64,000 bases of DNA, taken from contig NZ_JASISO010000021.1 of NCBI RefSeq assembly GCF_030063135.1, positions 1 to 64,000 on the forward strand. The letters run 5' to 3'. How positions within the stretch are numbered: the first letter of the stretch is position 1; each line of letters starts with the position of its first letter. Under the pieces are notes generated by a model, which had not been told where the DNA came from, did not search any database, and worked only from the letters and a program-made list of their open reading frames with translations. Below are positions 25,530 through 33,695 of the stretch, one piece after another. The stretch is from Streptomyces sp. G-G2 (GTDB lineage: Bacteria; Actinomycetota; Actinomycetes; Streptomycetales; Streptomycetaceae). The translations under genes and the position numbers were made by a program.

Positions 25530-25615
25530 AAGTTAGCCTGTCGATAACCTCGGCTCCCGTCATGGCTGGAACGGCCGTCTTTCCCGCCCGGCGCGCGCCG
25601 GATAGACCTGCGTGC

Positions 25616-26398
25616 ATGAGTGCAGCGGACATGACGAGCTTCGACGAGGCCTACGTACTGCCGGACCCGCGCGCGTACTTCGCCCAGCTGGGTCCGTACG
25701 AGTACCAGGCGCCGCACCACGCGCAGCAGGTCTTCCGGGATCTGCTCGCCGAACTGCCGCCCGGGGAGCGGGTGATGCTCGACCTCTGTTGCTCCTACGG
25801 GATCAACGCGGCGCTCGTCAACCACGACGTGACCCTCGACGAGCTGTACGAGCGCTACACCGGGCCCAAGGCGGCCGAGCTGAGCACACCCGAACTCATC
25901 GAATGGGACCGGGAGTTCTATGCGGGCCGGCGCCTTCCCGAGGCGGCCGGGTCCATCGGGGTCGACATCTCCCGGCCCGCCGTGGGGTACGCGCTCGCCG
26001 TCGGCCTGCTCGACGAGGGCTACTGCGAGAACCTGGAGACCGGGGACCCGGACACGGAACTGTCCCGGGCCGCGGCCGGGGCCGGGCTGATCACCGTCAC
26101 CGGCGGCGTCGCCTTCCTCACCGAGCGGACCTTCGGCCGCCTGCTCTCCGCCGTCGCCAGGCCCGTCCCGGTGGCCGCCTTCGTCCTGCGCACCGTCGAC
26201 TTCCGGGCCGTCACGGCCTGCCTGGAGTCCCACGGGCTCGCCGTTGAGCGGAGCACGGACACCTACCCGCAGCGGCGCTTCACCGACCCCGGCGAGCAGC
26301 GCCGCGCGGTCGAGGCCGTCACCGCGCTCGGTGAGGACCCGACCGGCAAGGAGGGCGACGGCTGGTACCACAACCGGCTGCACCTCGCGCGGGCTTGA
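25616..26398 (+). CDS. SAM-methyltransferase-like protein of unknown substrate
   Basis: 260 residues from ATG 25616; SD is weak. VMLDLCCSYGINAALVNHD near residue 50 looks like methyltransferase motif I (D-L-x-x-S/C-Y-G). SIGVDISRPAVGYALAVGLLDEGYCENLE is motif II-like, and LITVTGGVAFLTERTFGRLL motif IV/V-like. The C-terminus ends DGWYHNRLHLARA. I would call it a class I methyltransferase-fold protein; substrate unknown. It is followed at 68 bases by a P450 in the same direction, so the pair could be a small tailoring unit. The start is divergent from marR. Confidence 0.6.
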   Translation: MSAADMTSFDEAYVLPDPRAYFAQLGPYEYQAPHHAQQVFRDLLAELPPGERVMLDLCCSYGINAALVNHDVTLDELYERYTGPKAAELSTPELIEWDREFYAGRRLPEAAGSIGVDISRPAVGYALAVGLLDEGYCENLETGDPDTELSRAAAGAGLITVTGGVAFLTERTFGRLLSAVARPVPVAAFVLRTVDFRAVTACLESHGLAVERSTDTYPQRRFTDPGEQRRAVEAVTALGEDPTGKEGDGWYHNRLHLARA

Positions 26399-26466
26399 AC
26401 AATCCGACGTCCAACCCGCACTGTTGGCCGGGATCCACCCCTACGGTCAGGAGAGCCGGATTGAAC

Positions 26467-27765
26467 ATGCCCGAGCAGCCAGCGCACCCCGCCGCTCACC
26501 CCGCCGCGGACCGAGCCGGGACCGCCTACGCGATCGACCCCGCGGGCGGCTGCCCGCACGCGCTCAACGCCCGGCTGCTGGCCCGGGGCCCGGTGGTCGA
26601 GGTCGTGCTGCCCGGCGGGGTCCCCGGGGCGGTCGTACTCGGCCACGAGGAACTGAGGGAGTTCCTCGGCCACCCCGATGTCGCCAAGGACGCACGGCAC
26701 TTCACCGACCTGCGCGAGGGCCGGATCGCCCCGGACTGGCGGCTGCGGGTGTTCGCCAACGCCCAGGGCATGCACACCGCCGACGACGGCGACCACCGCA
26801 GGCTGCGCTCGCTCGTCGGCAGCGCCTTCGGGGTCCGCCAGGTGGAGCGGCTGCGTCCCCGGATCGAGGCCTTGACCGACGAGCTGCTCGACGATCTGGG
26901 CCGGGCCGCGGCCGAGGACCCGGACGGGGTGGCCGATCTGCGCCGCCACTTCGCGCTCCCGCTCCCGATGGGCGTGATCTGTGAACTGCTCGGCGTGGAA
27001 CCCGAACACCGGGGCAGGCTGCACGAGTTGTCGCACAAGGTGATCGTCGCCACCGACATCCCACCGGCGGAGGCGATGGCCGCCGTGGTCGAACTCGTCG
27101 AGCTGATGGGTACGATCGCGGCTGCCCGTGGCGCCCGCCCCGGCGACGACCTCACCAGCGCGCTGATCGCCGCCCGCGCGGCGGACGGCGACCGGCTCAG
27201 TGAGGCCGAACTCATCGGCACCATGCGGCTGATGCTGGTCGCGGGCCACGAGACCACCCTCAACCTGATCTCCAACGCGGTCCGCGCCCTGTGCGCCCAC
27301 CGCGACCAGCTGGCCCTCGTCATGGCGGGCGGGGCGACCTGGTCGGACGTGGTGGAGGAGACCCTGCGCTGGGACGGACCGGTCAGCTGGTTCCCGTTCC
27401 GCTACCCCACCCGCGACATCACGCTAGGCGACACCCTGATCCCGCGCGGCACTCCCGTCCTGGCGGGCTACACGGCCGCGGGCCGCGACGAGCGTACGTA
27501 CGGCCCCGACGCCTCCCGCTTCGACCTCACCCGGGACACCACCCGCCACCTCTCCTTCGGCCAGGGCGCGCACTTCTGCGTGGGCGCCCCGCTCGCCCGG
27601 ATGGAGGCCACGATCGCTCTGGAACGGCTCTTCACCCGGTTCCCGGACCTCGACCTCGCCGTCCCGGAGCCCGAACTCCCGCACCAGCGCAGCTTCATCG
27701 GCAACAGCGTCGAGACGCTGCCGGTGCGTCTCGACGCCGTCCGCCCCGGTTCCGTCAGCGGCTGA
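26467..27765 (+). CDS. Cytochrome P450
   Basis: 432 residues from ATG 26467, ggagagccggattgaac upstream; TTG 26461 is possible. Bacterial class I P450: I-helix AGHETT at residues 259-264, K-helix EETLRW, FRYPTRDITLGDTLIPRGTPVLAGYTAAGRD, and the haem loop FGQGAHFCVGAPLARME with the thiolate Cys371. Substrate unknown; it needs a ferredoxin and reductase encoded elsewhere. The preceding methyltransferase-like gene suggests a two-gene modification module. The C-terminus LPHQRSFIGNSVETLPVRL is typical of streptomycete CYP105/107-type enzymes, but I cannot name the CYP family. Confidence 0.93.
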   Translation: MPEQPAHPAAHPAADRAGTAYAIDPAGGCPHALNARLLARGPVVEVVLPGGVPGAVVLGHEELREFLGHPDVAKDARHFTDLREGRIAPDWRLRVFANAQGMHTADDGDHRRLRSLVGSAFGVRQVERLRPRIEALTDELLDDLGRAAAEDPDGVADLRRHFALPLPMGVICELLGVEPEHRGRLHELSHKVIVATDIPPAEAMAAVVELVELMGTIAAARGARPGDDLTSALIAARAADGDRLSEAELIGTMRLMLVAGHETTLNLISNAVRALCAHRDQLALVMAGGATWSDVVEETLRWDGPVSWFPFRYPTRDITLGDTLIPRGTPVLAGYTAAGRDERTYGPDASRFDLTRDTTRHLSFGQGAHFCVGAPLARMEATIALERLFTRFPDLDLAVPEPELPHQRSFIGNSVETLPVRLDAVRPGSVSG

Positions 27766-27881
27766 CGGGCCTCCCCCGGGCGCCCCTCTCGACGGCCGTG
27801 GGCTCCTCCCGCGGCCGGTCCCGGAAGGCGCACGGCCGCGACCCAGACCGCGGCCGCGGCTCCGACTGCGTCCTTGTCGTC

Positions 27882-28967
27882 TCAGCCGCCGCCGGGCGCG
27901 GCGAGCTCCGTGCTCAGCCACCCCAACGCGTCCGGGTACATCCCCGCCCAGGTCTGGAAGTTGTGGCCGCCCGTCGGGCGTACGAGGGTCTTGACCCGGA
28001 CGCCGGTGCCCTCGGCGGCCTTCGCGAAGGCGGCCAGCTCCTGCGGCGGGCTGTCCTTGTCCTGCGCGGAAGTGGCCAGGAACAGCCCGACGTCGGGCCT
28101 GCCCGCATGCCGTACGAGCCACAGCGGGCCGTTGCGCCGGCGCAGTACGGGGTCCGCCAGCACCTCGGGGTCCCCGCCGAGCGGGTCCGGGTCCAGGGCC
28201 GCGCCCGCGCGGAACACCTTCGGGTACTGCAAGGGCAGCTTCGCCGCGCAGTACGCGCCCGTGGAGATCCCCATCAGCCCCCACCCCTTGGGCTCCGGCA
28301 GCGTACGGAAGTTCCGCGCGACCAGCGCCGGTACGTCGTCCGCGAGCCAGGTCGCCACCTTGCGCCCCGGCACGTCGCTGCAATCGGTGTTCACACCGCC
28401 CGGATAGATGTCGGGGATCACCAGGATGAACGGGTGCGCCGCCCCGAGCCCGACCAGCTCCTCCAGGGCGCCCGGCATGGAACCCAGCTCCAGCCAGGAC
28501 CGGGGCGAGCCGGGATAGCCGTGGAGCAGCATCAGCACCGGGAAGCGCGTCTTCTCCGCGCCCGGGGCGTCGTACTCCGGGGGAGTCCACACGATCACCT
28601 GTCCGGCGAGCCTGGAGTGCGTGCCGCGGAAGTAGGTGCTGCGGGTGCCGTCGCCGCCCGTGGTGAACTTCGCCCGCCCCGGCGGCGGGCCGGTCATCGT
28701 GGAGGCGCTCTGCCCGTTCTCGGTGCCGAGGAGGTCGCTCCAGGAGGCGTAGAGCCCGTAACTCCCGTTGATCCAGGTGGCCACGACACAGATGGCGGTC
28801 AGCTGGCACAGCCCCAGCATCAGCACCCTCGCGGGCCACCGCACCCAGCCGGGGCCGGGGATCCTGTTCCACAGGAACAGGGCGGCCAGCATCGCGAGGA
28901 CCGTGACGGCGATCAGCGTGACGAGGAACGAGGTGCTGGTCAGCTCCACGGCATCGGCTCCTGACAT
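27882..28967 (-). CDS. Membrane-anchored alpha/beta-hydrolase (esterase-D/mycolyltransferase-like)
   Basis: 361 residues. Two hydrophobic helices at ~12-32 (FLVTLIAVTVLAMLAALFLW) and ~46-66 (VLMLGLCQLTAICVVATWI) anchor it in the membrane. The hydrolase domain follows: VIVWTPPEYD, FPVLMLLHGYPGSPRSW, ILVIPDIYPGG, the nucleophile elbow GLMGISTGAYCAA with Ser, DPDPLGG and the terminal His in RPTGGHNFQTWAGM. This is the putative-esterase (PF00756) class that includes antigen 85 and esterase D; exported orientation is likely. Substrate unknown. It stands alone, convergent with the P450. Confidence 0.8.
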   Translation of the reverse strand: MSGADAVELTSTSFLVTLIAVTVLAMLAALFLWNRIPGPGWVRWPARVLMLGLCQLTAICVVATWINGSYGLYASWSDLLGTENGQSASTMTGPPPGRAKFTTGGDGTRSTYFRGTHSRLAGQVIVWTPPEYDAPGAEKTRFPVLMLLHGYPGSPRSWLELGSMPGALEELVGLGAAHPFILVIPDIYPGGVNTDCSDVPGRKVATWLADDVPALVARNFRTLPEPKGWGLMGISTGAYCAAKLPLQYPKVFRAGAALDPDPLGGDPEVLADPVLRRRNGPLWLVRHAGRPDVGLFLATSAQDKDSPPQELAAFAKAAEGTGVRVKTLVRPTGGHNFQTWAGMYPDALGWLSTELAAPGGG

Positions 28968-29298
28968 GCGTGATGCGCCTGTCCCGCCAATCTACGACGG
29001 GCCCGCGCACCCGGCGCGGCGCGCCGCGCGGTCCCGCTCACGCCGGTCCCGGCCGACGGGCCCGCAGCGTTCCTCCGAGTGGCCGACACCCGAGTGGCCG
29101 ACACCCGCCCGGCCGACGCCCGTACGGTCGGGCAGCGCGCCTCCGACAGGCACGGCCGCGAGCCCACGGCGGCCCACACCGCTGAGGGCGCCGTCGGCGC
29201 GGGGCGGCTACTGCCCGACCGCCCGCACACAGGTCATTCGGAGCCACCGGGCGACCGGCTCGGTGTGGTCTCCCGCTGCGGCGGCCAGCTGCGGCGGC
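28968..29298. other. Intergenic region with three 15-bp tandem units
   Basis: No supportable gene. ccgagtggccgacac occurs at 29075-29089 and 29090-29104, with a degenerate third unit at 29105-29119. The start-side promoter of the esterase lies at the left end; the anti-sigma gene ends at the right end. Confidence 0.6.
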
Positions 29299-30159
29299 TC
29301 AGGCGGCGGGGAAGGCCAGCACCACCAGCGGGGCCGAGGTCGGGGCGGGTGAACCGCCCGCCGGTTCCAGGGTGACGCCCACCCCGGTGGCCGCGCCCAC
29401 CGGGCCCGCCAGCAGCGCCGGGGCATCGGGCCGGGCCGGGTCCATCAGCCCCGCCGGGCGCATCGAGCCCGCCGGGTCGGCGAACCACAGCTGGTACACC
29501 CGGCCCGCGGGCGGGGCCGCCATACCCGAGGCCACGAAGACGGCCCGGCCCCGGTCACGGGAGACCACCACCGTGCCCGTGGCGCCGCCGCCCGTGAGGC
29601 TTCCGGTGACGAGGCGGGCGTCCGGCGCGGACAGCACCCCGGCCAGGGAGGCCGCCCGGGCCTGCGCGACCCGGGCCGTCTCCCGCGCGGCGTCGGCGCT
29701 CTGGTACTGCCACAGCGCGAGCCCGCCCAGTCCGGCCGCCGCCGCCAGGCACGCGGCCAGCGCCCATCGGGCCCAGGGCGCGGGGGCCCGGTGCCGCGCA
29801 CCCCCCGGCGCGGCGGCCGGACGATCGGGGGGTCCGGCGGCGGGACCCGCGGGCGCGGAAGACTCGCCGGGCGCAGCCGCAGCCGCAGCAGCCGACGCCG
29901 CAGCCGACGCGGGCTCGGCCCGGATCCGGCGCAGCACCGCCTCGCGCAGCTCCGGCGGCGGGGTCACCGCCACCGCGCGCCCCAGCAGCGCCGCCGTCTG
30001 CGACAGCTCCCGCACCTCCTGGACGCAGGACGGGCAGTCCGCCAGGTGCGCTTCGAACGCGGCGCGCTCGGGTTCGTCGAGGGCGTGCAGGACGTAGGCT
30101 CCGGTCGCCGCGTGCGGGTCGGCGCCCCCGGCGTCGTACGCGCGCTCGTCCGTGCTCAT
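29299..30159 (-). CDS. rskA: RskA-like anti-sigma factor
   Basis: 286 residues; ATG 30159 overlaps the sigma-factor stop (atga). The N-terminal zinc-binding anti-sigma domain has AAFEAHLADCPSCVQEVREL (H-x3-C-x2-C). An Ala/Gly/Pro linker (~95-125) leads to one transmembrane helix at about 128-148 (WARWALAACLAAAAGLGGLALW). The outside domain is RskA: LTGGGATGTVVVSRDRGRAV, GMAAPPAGRVYQLWFADPAG and PAGGSPAPTSAPLVVLAF. RskA holds SigK at the membrane and frees it after regulated proteolysis. The gene closes the cluster. Confidence 0.9.
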   Translation of the reverse strand: MSTDERAYDAGGADPHAATGAYVLHALDEPERAAFEAHLADCPSCVQEVRELSQTAALLGRAVAVTPPPELREAVLRRIRAEPASAAASAAAAAAAPGESSAPAGPAAGPPDRPAAAPGGARHRAPAPWARWALAACLAAAAGLGGLALWQYQSADAARETARVAQARAASLAGVLSAPDARLVTGSLTGGGATGTVVVSRDRGRAVFVASGMAAPPAGRVYQLWFADPAGSMRPAGLMDPARPDAPALLAGPVGAATGVGVTLEPAGGSPAPTSAPLVVLAFPAA

Positions 30160-30728
30160 GACCCGCTCACCCCCAGGCAGCCCCGCAGCCGCAGCAGCCC
30201 GTCGCGCAGCCGTGTCTTGACGGTACCCAGCGGCACCGACAACACGTCCGACACCTCCCGGTAGGTCAGGCCCCGGTAGTAGGCCAGGGCCACCGACTGG
30301 CGCTGCAGCTCGGTGAGCGCGGCCAGGCAGTGGCGCACCCGCTCCCGTTCCAGCCGGTCCTCCACCGCCTCGCTGACCTGGTCGAACGCGGGCAGCGCCG
30401 ACTCCAGCCGGGCGGCCCGGCGCTCCCGGTCGGCCGAGGCCTGCGCGGAGCGGACCCGGTCGACAGCCCGGCGGTGCGCCATCGTGAGCACCCAGGCCAT
30501 CGCGGTCCCCCGGTCGCGGCGGTAGCGCCCGGCGGTGCGCCACACCTCGACCAGCACCTCCTGGGCGACCTCCTCGGCCTGGGCCCGGTCGCGCAGGACC
30601 GCGCGGGCCAGGCCCAGCACGGACCCGCTCACGGCCTCGTAGACCGTGACGAAGGCGGCCTCGTCGCCCTGGGCGACCCGGCCGAGCAGGTCGGGCAGGC
30701 CGTCGCCGACCCGTAGTACGTCCTCCAC
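30156..30728 (-). CDS. sigK: SigK-like ECF sigma factor
   Basis: 190 residues from GTG 30728 (caggatcgagcc upstream); GTG 30761 is an alternative giving 201. Region 2: DEAAFVTVYEAVSGSVLGLARAVLRDRAQAEEVAQEVLVEVWRTAGRYRRDRGTAMAWVLTMAHRRAVDRVRS. Region 4: ALTELQRQSVALAYYRGLTYREVSDVLSVPLGTVKTRLRDGLLRLRGCL. This is very like mycobacterial SigK. It lies 61 bases after the oxygenase stop and overlaps rskA by 4 bases. In Mycobacterium the SigK regulon includes neighbouring enzymes and secreted proteins; here the upstream neighbours are isoprenoid-related, so self-regulation of the whole cluster is a reasonable inference. Confidence 0.9.
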   Translation of the reverse strand: MEDVLRVGDGLPDLLGRVAQGDEAAFVTVYEAVSGSVLGLARAVLRDRAQAEEVAQEVLVEVWRTAGRYRRDRGTAMAWVLTMAHRRAVDRVRSAQASADRERRAARLESALPAFDQVSEAVEDRLERERVRHCLAALTELQRQSVALAYYRGLTYREVSDVLSVPLGTVKTRLRDGLLRLRGCLGVSGS

Positions 30729-30789
30729 GGCTCGATCCTGCCACTGGACGGCCCGTTCCACCCGATCTTCACCCCGCTCCGGGTCGGGC

Positions 30790-31992
30790 TCACCCGGCAG
30801 GGGAGAGCCCCGCGGAGGTGGCGGGCGGGGGGACCCAGCGGCCCGAGCGCGGCGGCCTGACGTCGTACTCGGACTTCAGCTCGGCCGGGATCGCGTGGTG
30901 CATGACCCGGCCCCGGGTCAGCGCGGACAGCTCGAACCCGGCGAGCAGCGACCCCGCCTTGTCGAGCGCCCACTCGGCGTACGGACTGCTGTCCTCGATG
31001 GTCTCCAGCAGCCCGAGGACGACGGGCACGGCCTTCGCGGCGGTGTCCCAGCCGCTGCGCGGGATCTCCAGCCACGCGGCGATGGTGTCCCCGACCAGGA
31101 AACGGATCGTGGCGGGCACCATCGGGTCGAAGAGGGTGCCGGGCACCACGTCCTCGTACATCCGCATCAGCTGGGCGTTGAGCGCGACCCCCTCGGGCGA
31201 GGGGCCGAGATTGCGCAGCAGGTACAGATCGCAGTAGGCGCGGGCCTCGGTGAGGTTCTCCGGTACGGCCGACATGTCGCAGCCCAGCATGTACGCCACG
31301 ACCCGCCACGCGTAGAAGTAGGCCTCCGCGCCCTCCTCGCTCATGTGTACCCCGAGCCGGTGCATCGCGTCGAGCACCAGGATCGAGAAGAGGATCTGCC
31401 CGCCGATCATGTCCTCCTGGCAGATGGGGATCCCGTCCGCCGCCAGGTCCCAGTGGCCGCCCTCGCGCAGGTGGTGGCGGACCGCCGCGTGCAGCAGCCG
31501 TACCTTCTGGGCGGCCGGGATGAACGTGCTCCCCTCGGCGAAGGAGTTGGTCCGCATGAGGTACGTGACGAACTGGCCGGTGTTCGCCATCCGCCGGGAG
31601 GGATAGGAGAGCGAGTGGGTCGAGGCGAGCAGCCGGGACATCCGGGGAACGGCGTAGGTCACGGGCATCGCCGCGAAGGACAGGCCGGTGTTGATGTGGG
31701 CCGCGTTGTCCATGAAGAACAGCCGGGCCCGCTCCATGACGTCCCAGTCCACCCAGGCGGGCGGCATGGCCGTCGCCTCGAAGTACGCCGCGGCCGCGGC
31801 CGGGAGCCGGCCGGGGAGTGGGTCCCCGGTGGTGGAGAAGAACCGCATCAGGGTGTTGAGGTCGCCGACCTCCCCGCGCCGGAACATCGCGGCGACGGTC
31901 TCGTCGGCGAGCGGGTCGCCCTGCTCGCGCAGGGCGTCGAGCGCGTCGTCGTCGTAACGGGCCCGGGGCGGCGTGGTGTTGTCCGTGATCAC
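30790..31992 (-). CDS. Lcp/MpaB-type (DUF2236) oxygenase-like protein
   Basis: 400 residues from GTG 31992; RBS gaggactgaa. It belongs to the DUF2236/oxygenase MpaB family, which includes the b-type cytochrome latex-clearing protein Lcp that cleaves poly(cis-1,4-isoprene). In Lcp of Streptomyces sp. K30 the family residues are Arg164, Thr168 and haem ligand His198. Here RRMANTGQFV gives Arg134 and Thr138, and VRLLHAAVRHHLR gives His168, the same spacing offset by exactly 30, about the length of the Tat signal that is missing here. The Lys just before the Thr in Lcp is Asn. Further conserved blocks: GIPICQEDMIGGQILFSILV and YFYAWRVVAYMLGCDM. Cytoplasmic location is expected, so the substrate is probably not rubber. 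It follows a polyprenyl synthase gene by 53 bases. Confidence 0.8.
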   Translation of the reverse strand: MITDNTTPPRARYDDDALDALREQGDPLADETVAAMFRRGEVGDLNTLMRFFSTTGDPLPGRLPAAAAAYFEATAMPPAWVDWDVMERARLFFMDNAAHINTGLSFAAMPVTYAVPRMSRLLASTHSLSYPSRRMANTGQFVTYLMRTNSFAEGSTFIPAAQKVRLLHAAVRHHLREGGHWDLAADGIPICQEDMIGGQILFSILVLDAMHRLGVHMSEEGAEAYFYAWRVVAYMLGCDMSAVPENLTEARAYCDLYLLRNLGPSPEGVALNAQLMRMYEDVVPGTLFDPMVPATIRFLVGDTIAAWLEIPRSGWDTAAKAVPVVLGLLETIEDSSPYAEWALDKAGSLLAGFELSALTRGRVMHHAIPAELKSEYDVRPPRSGRWVPPPATSAGLSPAG

Positions 31993-32045
31993 TTCAGTCC
32001 TCGTCCTTCTCGGTCTCGTTCGGGGGTGTGAGTGGTGACGGAACG

Positions 32046-33077
32046 TCAGGAAAAGCGCCGGGCCGCCGTATCGGCCAGCCCGCGCAGGGCGGCCCGCGCC
32101 TCGGACGGCATCGGTACGGTGTCCAGCGCTCCCACGGCCCGCGCGATCCGCTGGTCGATCAGCGCCTCGACCCGCTCCCGGGCCCCGCTGCGCTCCATCA
32201 ACTCCCGCACGGTCGCGGCCTCGTCCTCGCCGAGACCGGGATCGCCGACCAGCTTGCCGAGCAGTCTGCGGTCGTCCCGCGCGCACGCCGCCGCGGTCAG
32301 GGCGAGCAGCGCGGTCGGTTTGCCGTGCCGCAGGTCGTCCAGGTTCGACTTCCCGGTTTCGGCCGGGTCGCCGAACGTGCCGAGGAGGTCGTCGCGCAGT
32401 TGGAAGGCCTCCCCGAGGGGGAGCCCGTAGCCGGAGAAGGCGTCCAGCAGGGCCCGGGAGCCCCCACCGAGGGTGGCGCCCAGGTGCAGCGGCCGCTCCA
32501 CCGTGTACTTGGCCGTCTTGTAGCGGGCCACCTCCAGGGACTCCGCGACCTGGAGCGGGCGGTCCGGGGCGTCGGTGCGCAGGACCTCCAGGAACTCGCC
32601 CGCCATGGTTTCGCGCAGCAGCGTCGACCAGAGCGGCCCGGTGCGGGCGAGGTAGGCGCCGGGGAGCCCGCACGAGGTGAAGACGTGCCCCGCGTACCCC
32701 ATCAGCAGATCGCCCAGGATCATCGCGAGGGCGGTGGCCCGCCGCCCGGACGCGGCGAATGCGGCGTGCGCGGTGGGCTGGCCGTGCCGCGTCCGGCTGT
32801 CGTCGATGATGTCGTCATGGGTGCAGGCCGCCGCGTGGACCAGCTCCATCGCGGCCGCCGCCCGGATCACACCCTCGCAGTCGGGCTGGCCGCAGGCCCG
32901 CCAGCCCCAGTACAGGAACGCGGCCCGGATCCGCTTCCCCCGGGCCAGGGAGCGGCGCAACTGCTGCGAGAGGAGCGAGAGTTCGGCGTGCACGTCGAGG
33001 AGCGCGGCCTCTTCCTCGTCGGCGAGACGGACGAGCACGTCGTCGATGCGCCCCTTGAAGCCGCCGTGGTCATGCAC
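32046..33077 (-). CDS. Polyprenyl diphosphate synthase (GGPP-synthase-like)
   Basis: 343 residues from GTG 33077, which overlaps the upstream gene's stop by eight bases. Trans-prenyltransferase signatures: GKRIRAAFLYWGW, first Asp-rich motif THDDIIDDSRTRHGQPTAH (Asp88, 89, 92), ARYKTAKYTVERPLHLGA, and second Asp-rich motif FQLRDDLLGTFGDPAETGKSNLDDLRHGKPT. These bind Mg-diphosphates and condense isopentenyl diphosphate. Residues upstream of the first motif (MELVHAAAC) have small side chains, so chain length cannot be set by eye. Overlap with the gene before it and a 53-base gap to the oxygenase show one operon. No terpene cyclase, phytoene synthase or squalene synthase is in the window. Confidence 0.92.
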   Translation of the reverse strand: MHDHGGFKGRIDDVLVRLADEEEAALLDVHAELSLLSQQLRRSLARGKRIRAAFLYWGWRACGQPDCEGVIRAAAAMELVHAAACTHDDIIDDSRTRHGQPTAHAAFAASGRRATALAMILGDLLMGYAGHVFTSCGLPGAYLARTGPLWSTLLRETMAGEFLEVLRTDAPDRPLQVAESLEVARYKTAKYTVERPLHLGATLGGGSRALLDAFSGYGLPLGEAFQLRDDLLGTFGDPAETGKSNLDDLRHGKPTALLALTAAACARDDRRLLGKLVGDPGLGEDEAATVRELMERSGARERVEALIDQRIARAVGALDTVPMPSEARAALRGLADTAARRFS

Positions 33078-33390
33078 GTGGATGACCGGCCCGCTCGGCG
33101 GCCCGGCGCGCCATGGTCTCCAGGTAGTTCTCGGACCCCGCGGCGGCCCGCTGGGTGGCCAGCTCACCGCGCTTGCGCAGCTCTACCACCCCGTCGTTGA
33201 GCAGCTCGCGCAGATCGGAGCGGCGCAGCACGCCTTGGGCCCGCTCGGTGGACTCGCGTAACTGATCGAGCGCCATGTCGGCGACTCCGGCGGCCAGGTA
33301 GGTCAGCAGTTCCAGCGCGGCGGCGGGCTTGCGGGCCCCTTCGGCGGCCGGATCCGTCGGCCCCGGCCGCCCCTGCTCGGTCTCGGACAT
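33070..33390 (-). CDS. Small helical protein coupled to polyprenyl synthase
   Basis: 106 residues from ATG 33390 (caggagtgaacc upstream). KPAAALELLTYLAAGVADMALDQLRESTERAQGVLRRSDLRELLNDGVVELRKRGELATQRAAAGSENYLETMARRAAERAG: almost entirely predicted helix, amphipathic and Arg-rich, with no membrane span. No family recognised. Its stop overlaps the synthase start by eight bases, so translation is coupled and a stoichiometric partner or membrane-association subunit of the synthase is a reasonable guess. Confidence 0.7.
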   Translation of the reverse strand: MSETEQGRPGPTDPAAEGARKPAAALELLTYLAAGVADMALDQLRESTERAQGVLRRSDLRELLNDGVVELRKRGELATQRAAAGSENYLETMARRAAERAGHPRA

Positions 33391-33431
33391 GATCGGTTCA
33401 CTCCTGTGGCGAGGCGGGCGCGGGCGTCACA

Positions 33432-33467
33432 AGGGGCGGCCACCGGACGTCTCCGGTGGCCGCCCCT
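33432..33467. terminator. 15-bp perfect hairpin upstream of the isoprenoid cluster
   Basis: Arms aggggcggccaccgg (33432-33446) and ccggtggccgcccct (33453-33467), 6-base loop. It lies 42 bases upstream of the cluster's first ATG and 229 bases after the GH27 stop on the same strand. It may stop GH27 read-through, or it may sit in the leader of the cluster. Confidence 0.75.
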
Positions 33468-33695
33468 GATGGTGTGCGTCCAGTCAACCCGCACCGCCGC
33501 CCGCGCGGCCCCGCGCACCCCGCGCGCTCCCTCGCACGGGGACGGAGATTCCCACGGGAGGGTGAGGATCACCGTATGAGCTGATCACCGGACGGCGTGT
33601 GGTGTACCAGGCGTCCACCCGTGCTCCCTTCACCCGCCCGGACCGGCCTGGGATCGGACCGGCCTGGGACCGGACCGGCCTGGGACCGGACGGCC

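Noticed and set aside
30790..31992. True extracellular rubber-degrading Lcp
   Set aside because: No Tat or Sec signal is visible and the Lys before the conserved Thr is Asn, so only homology is claimed.
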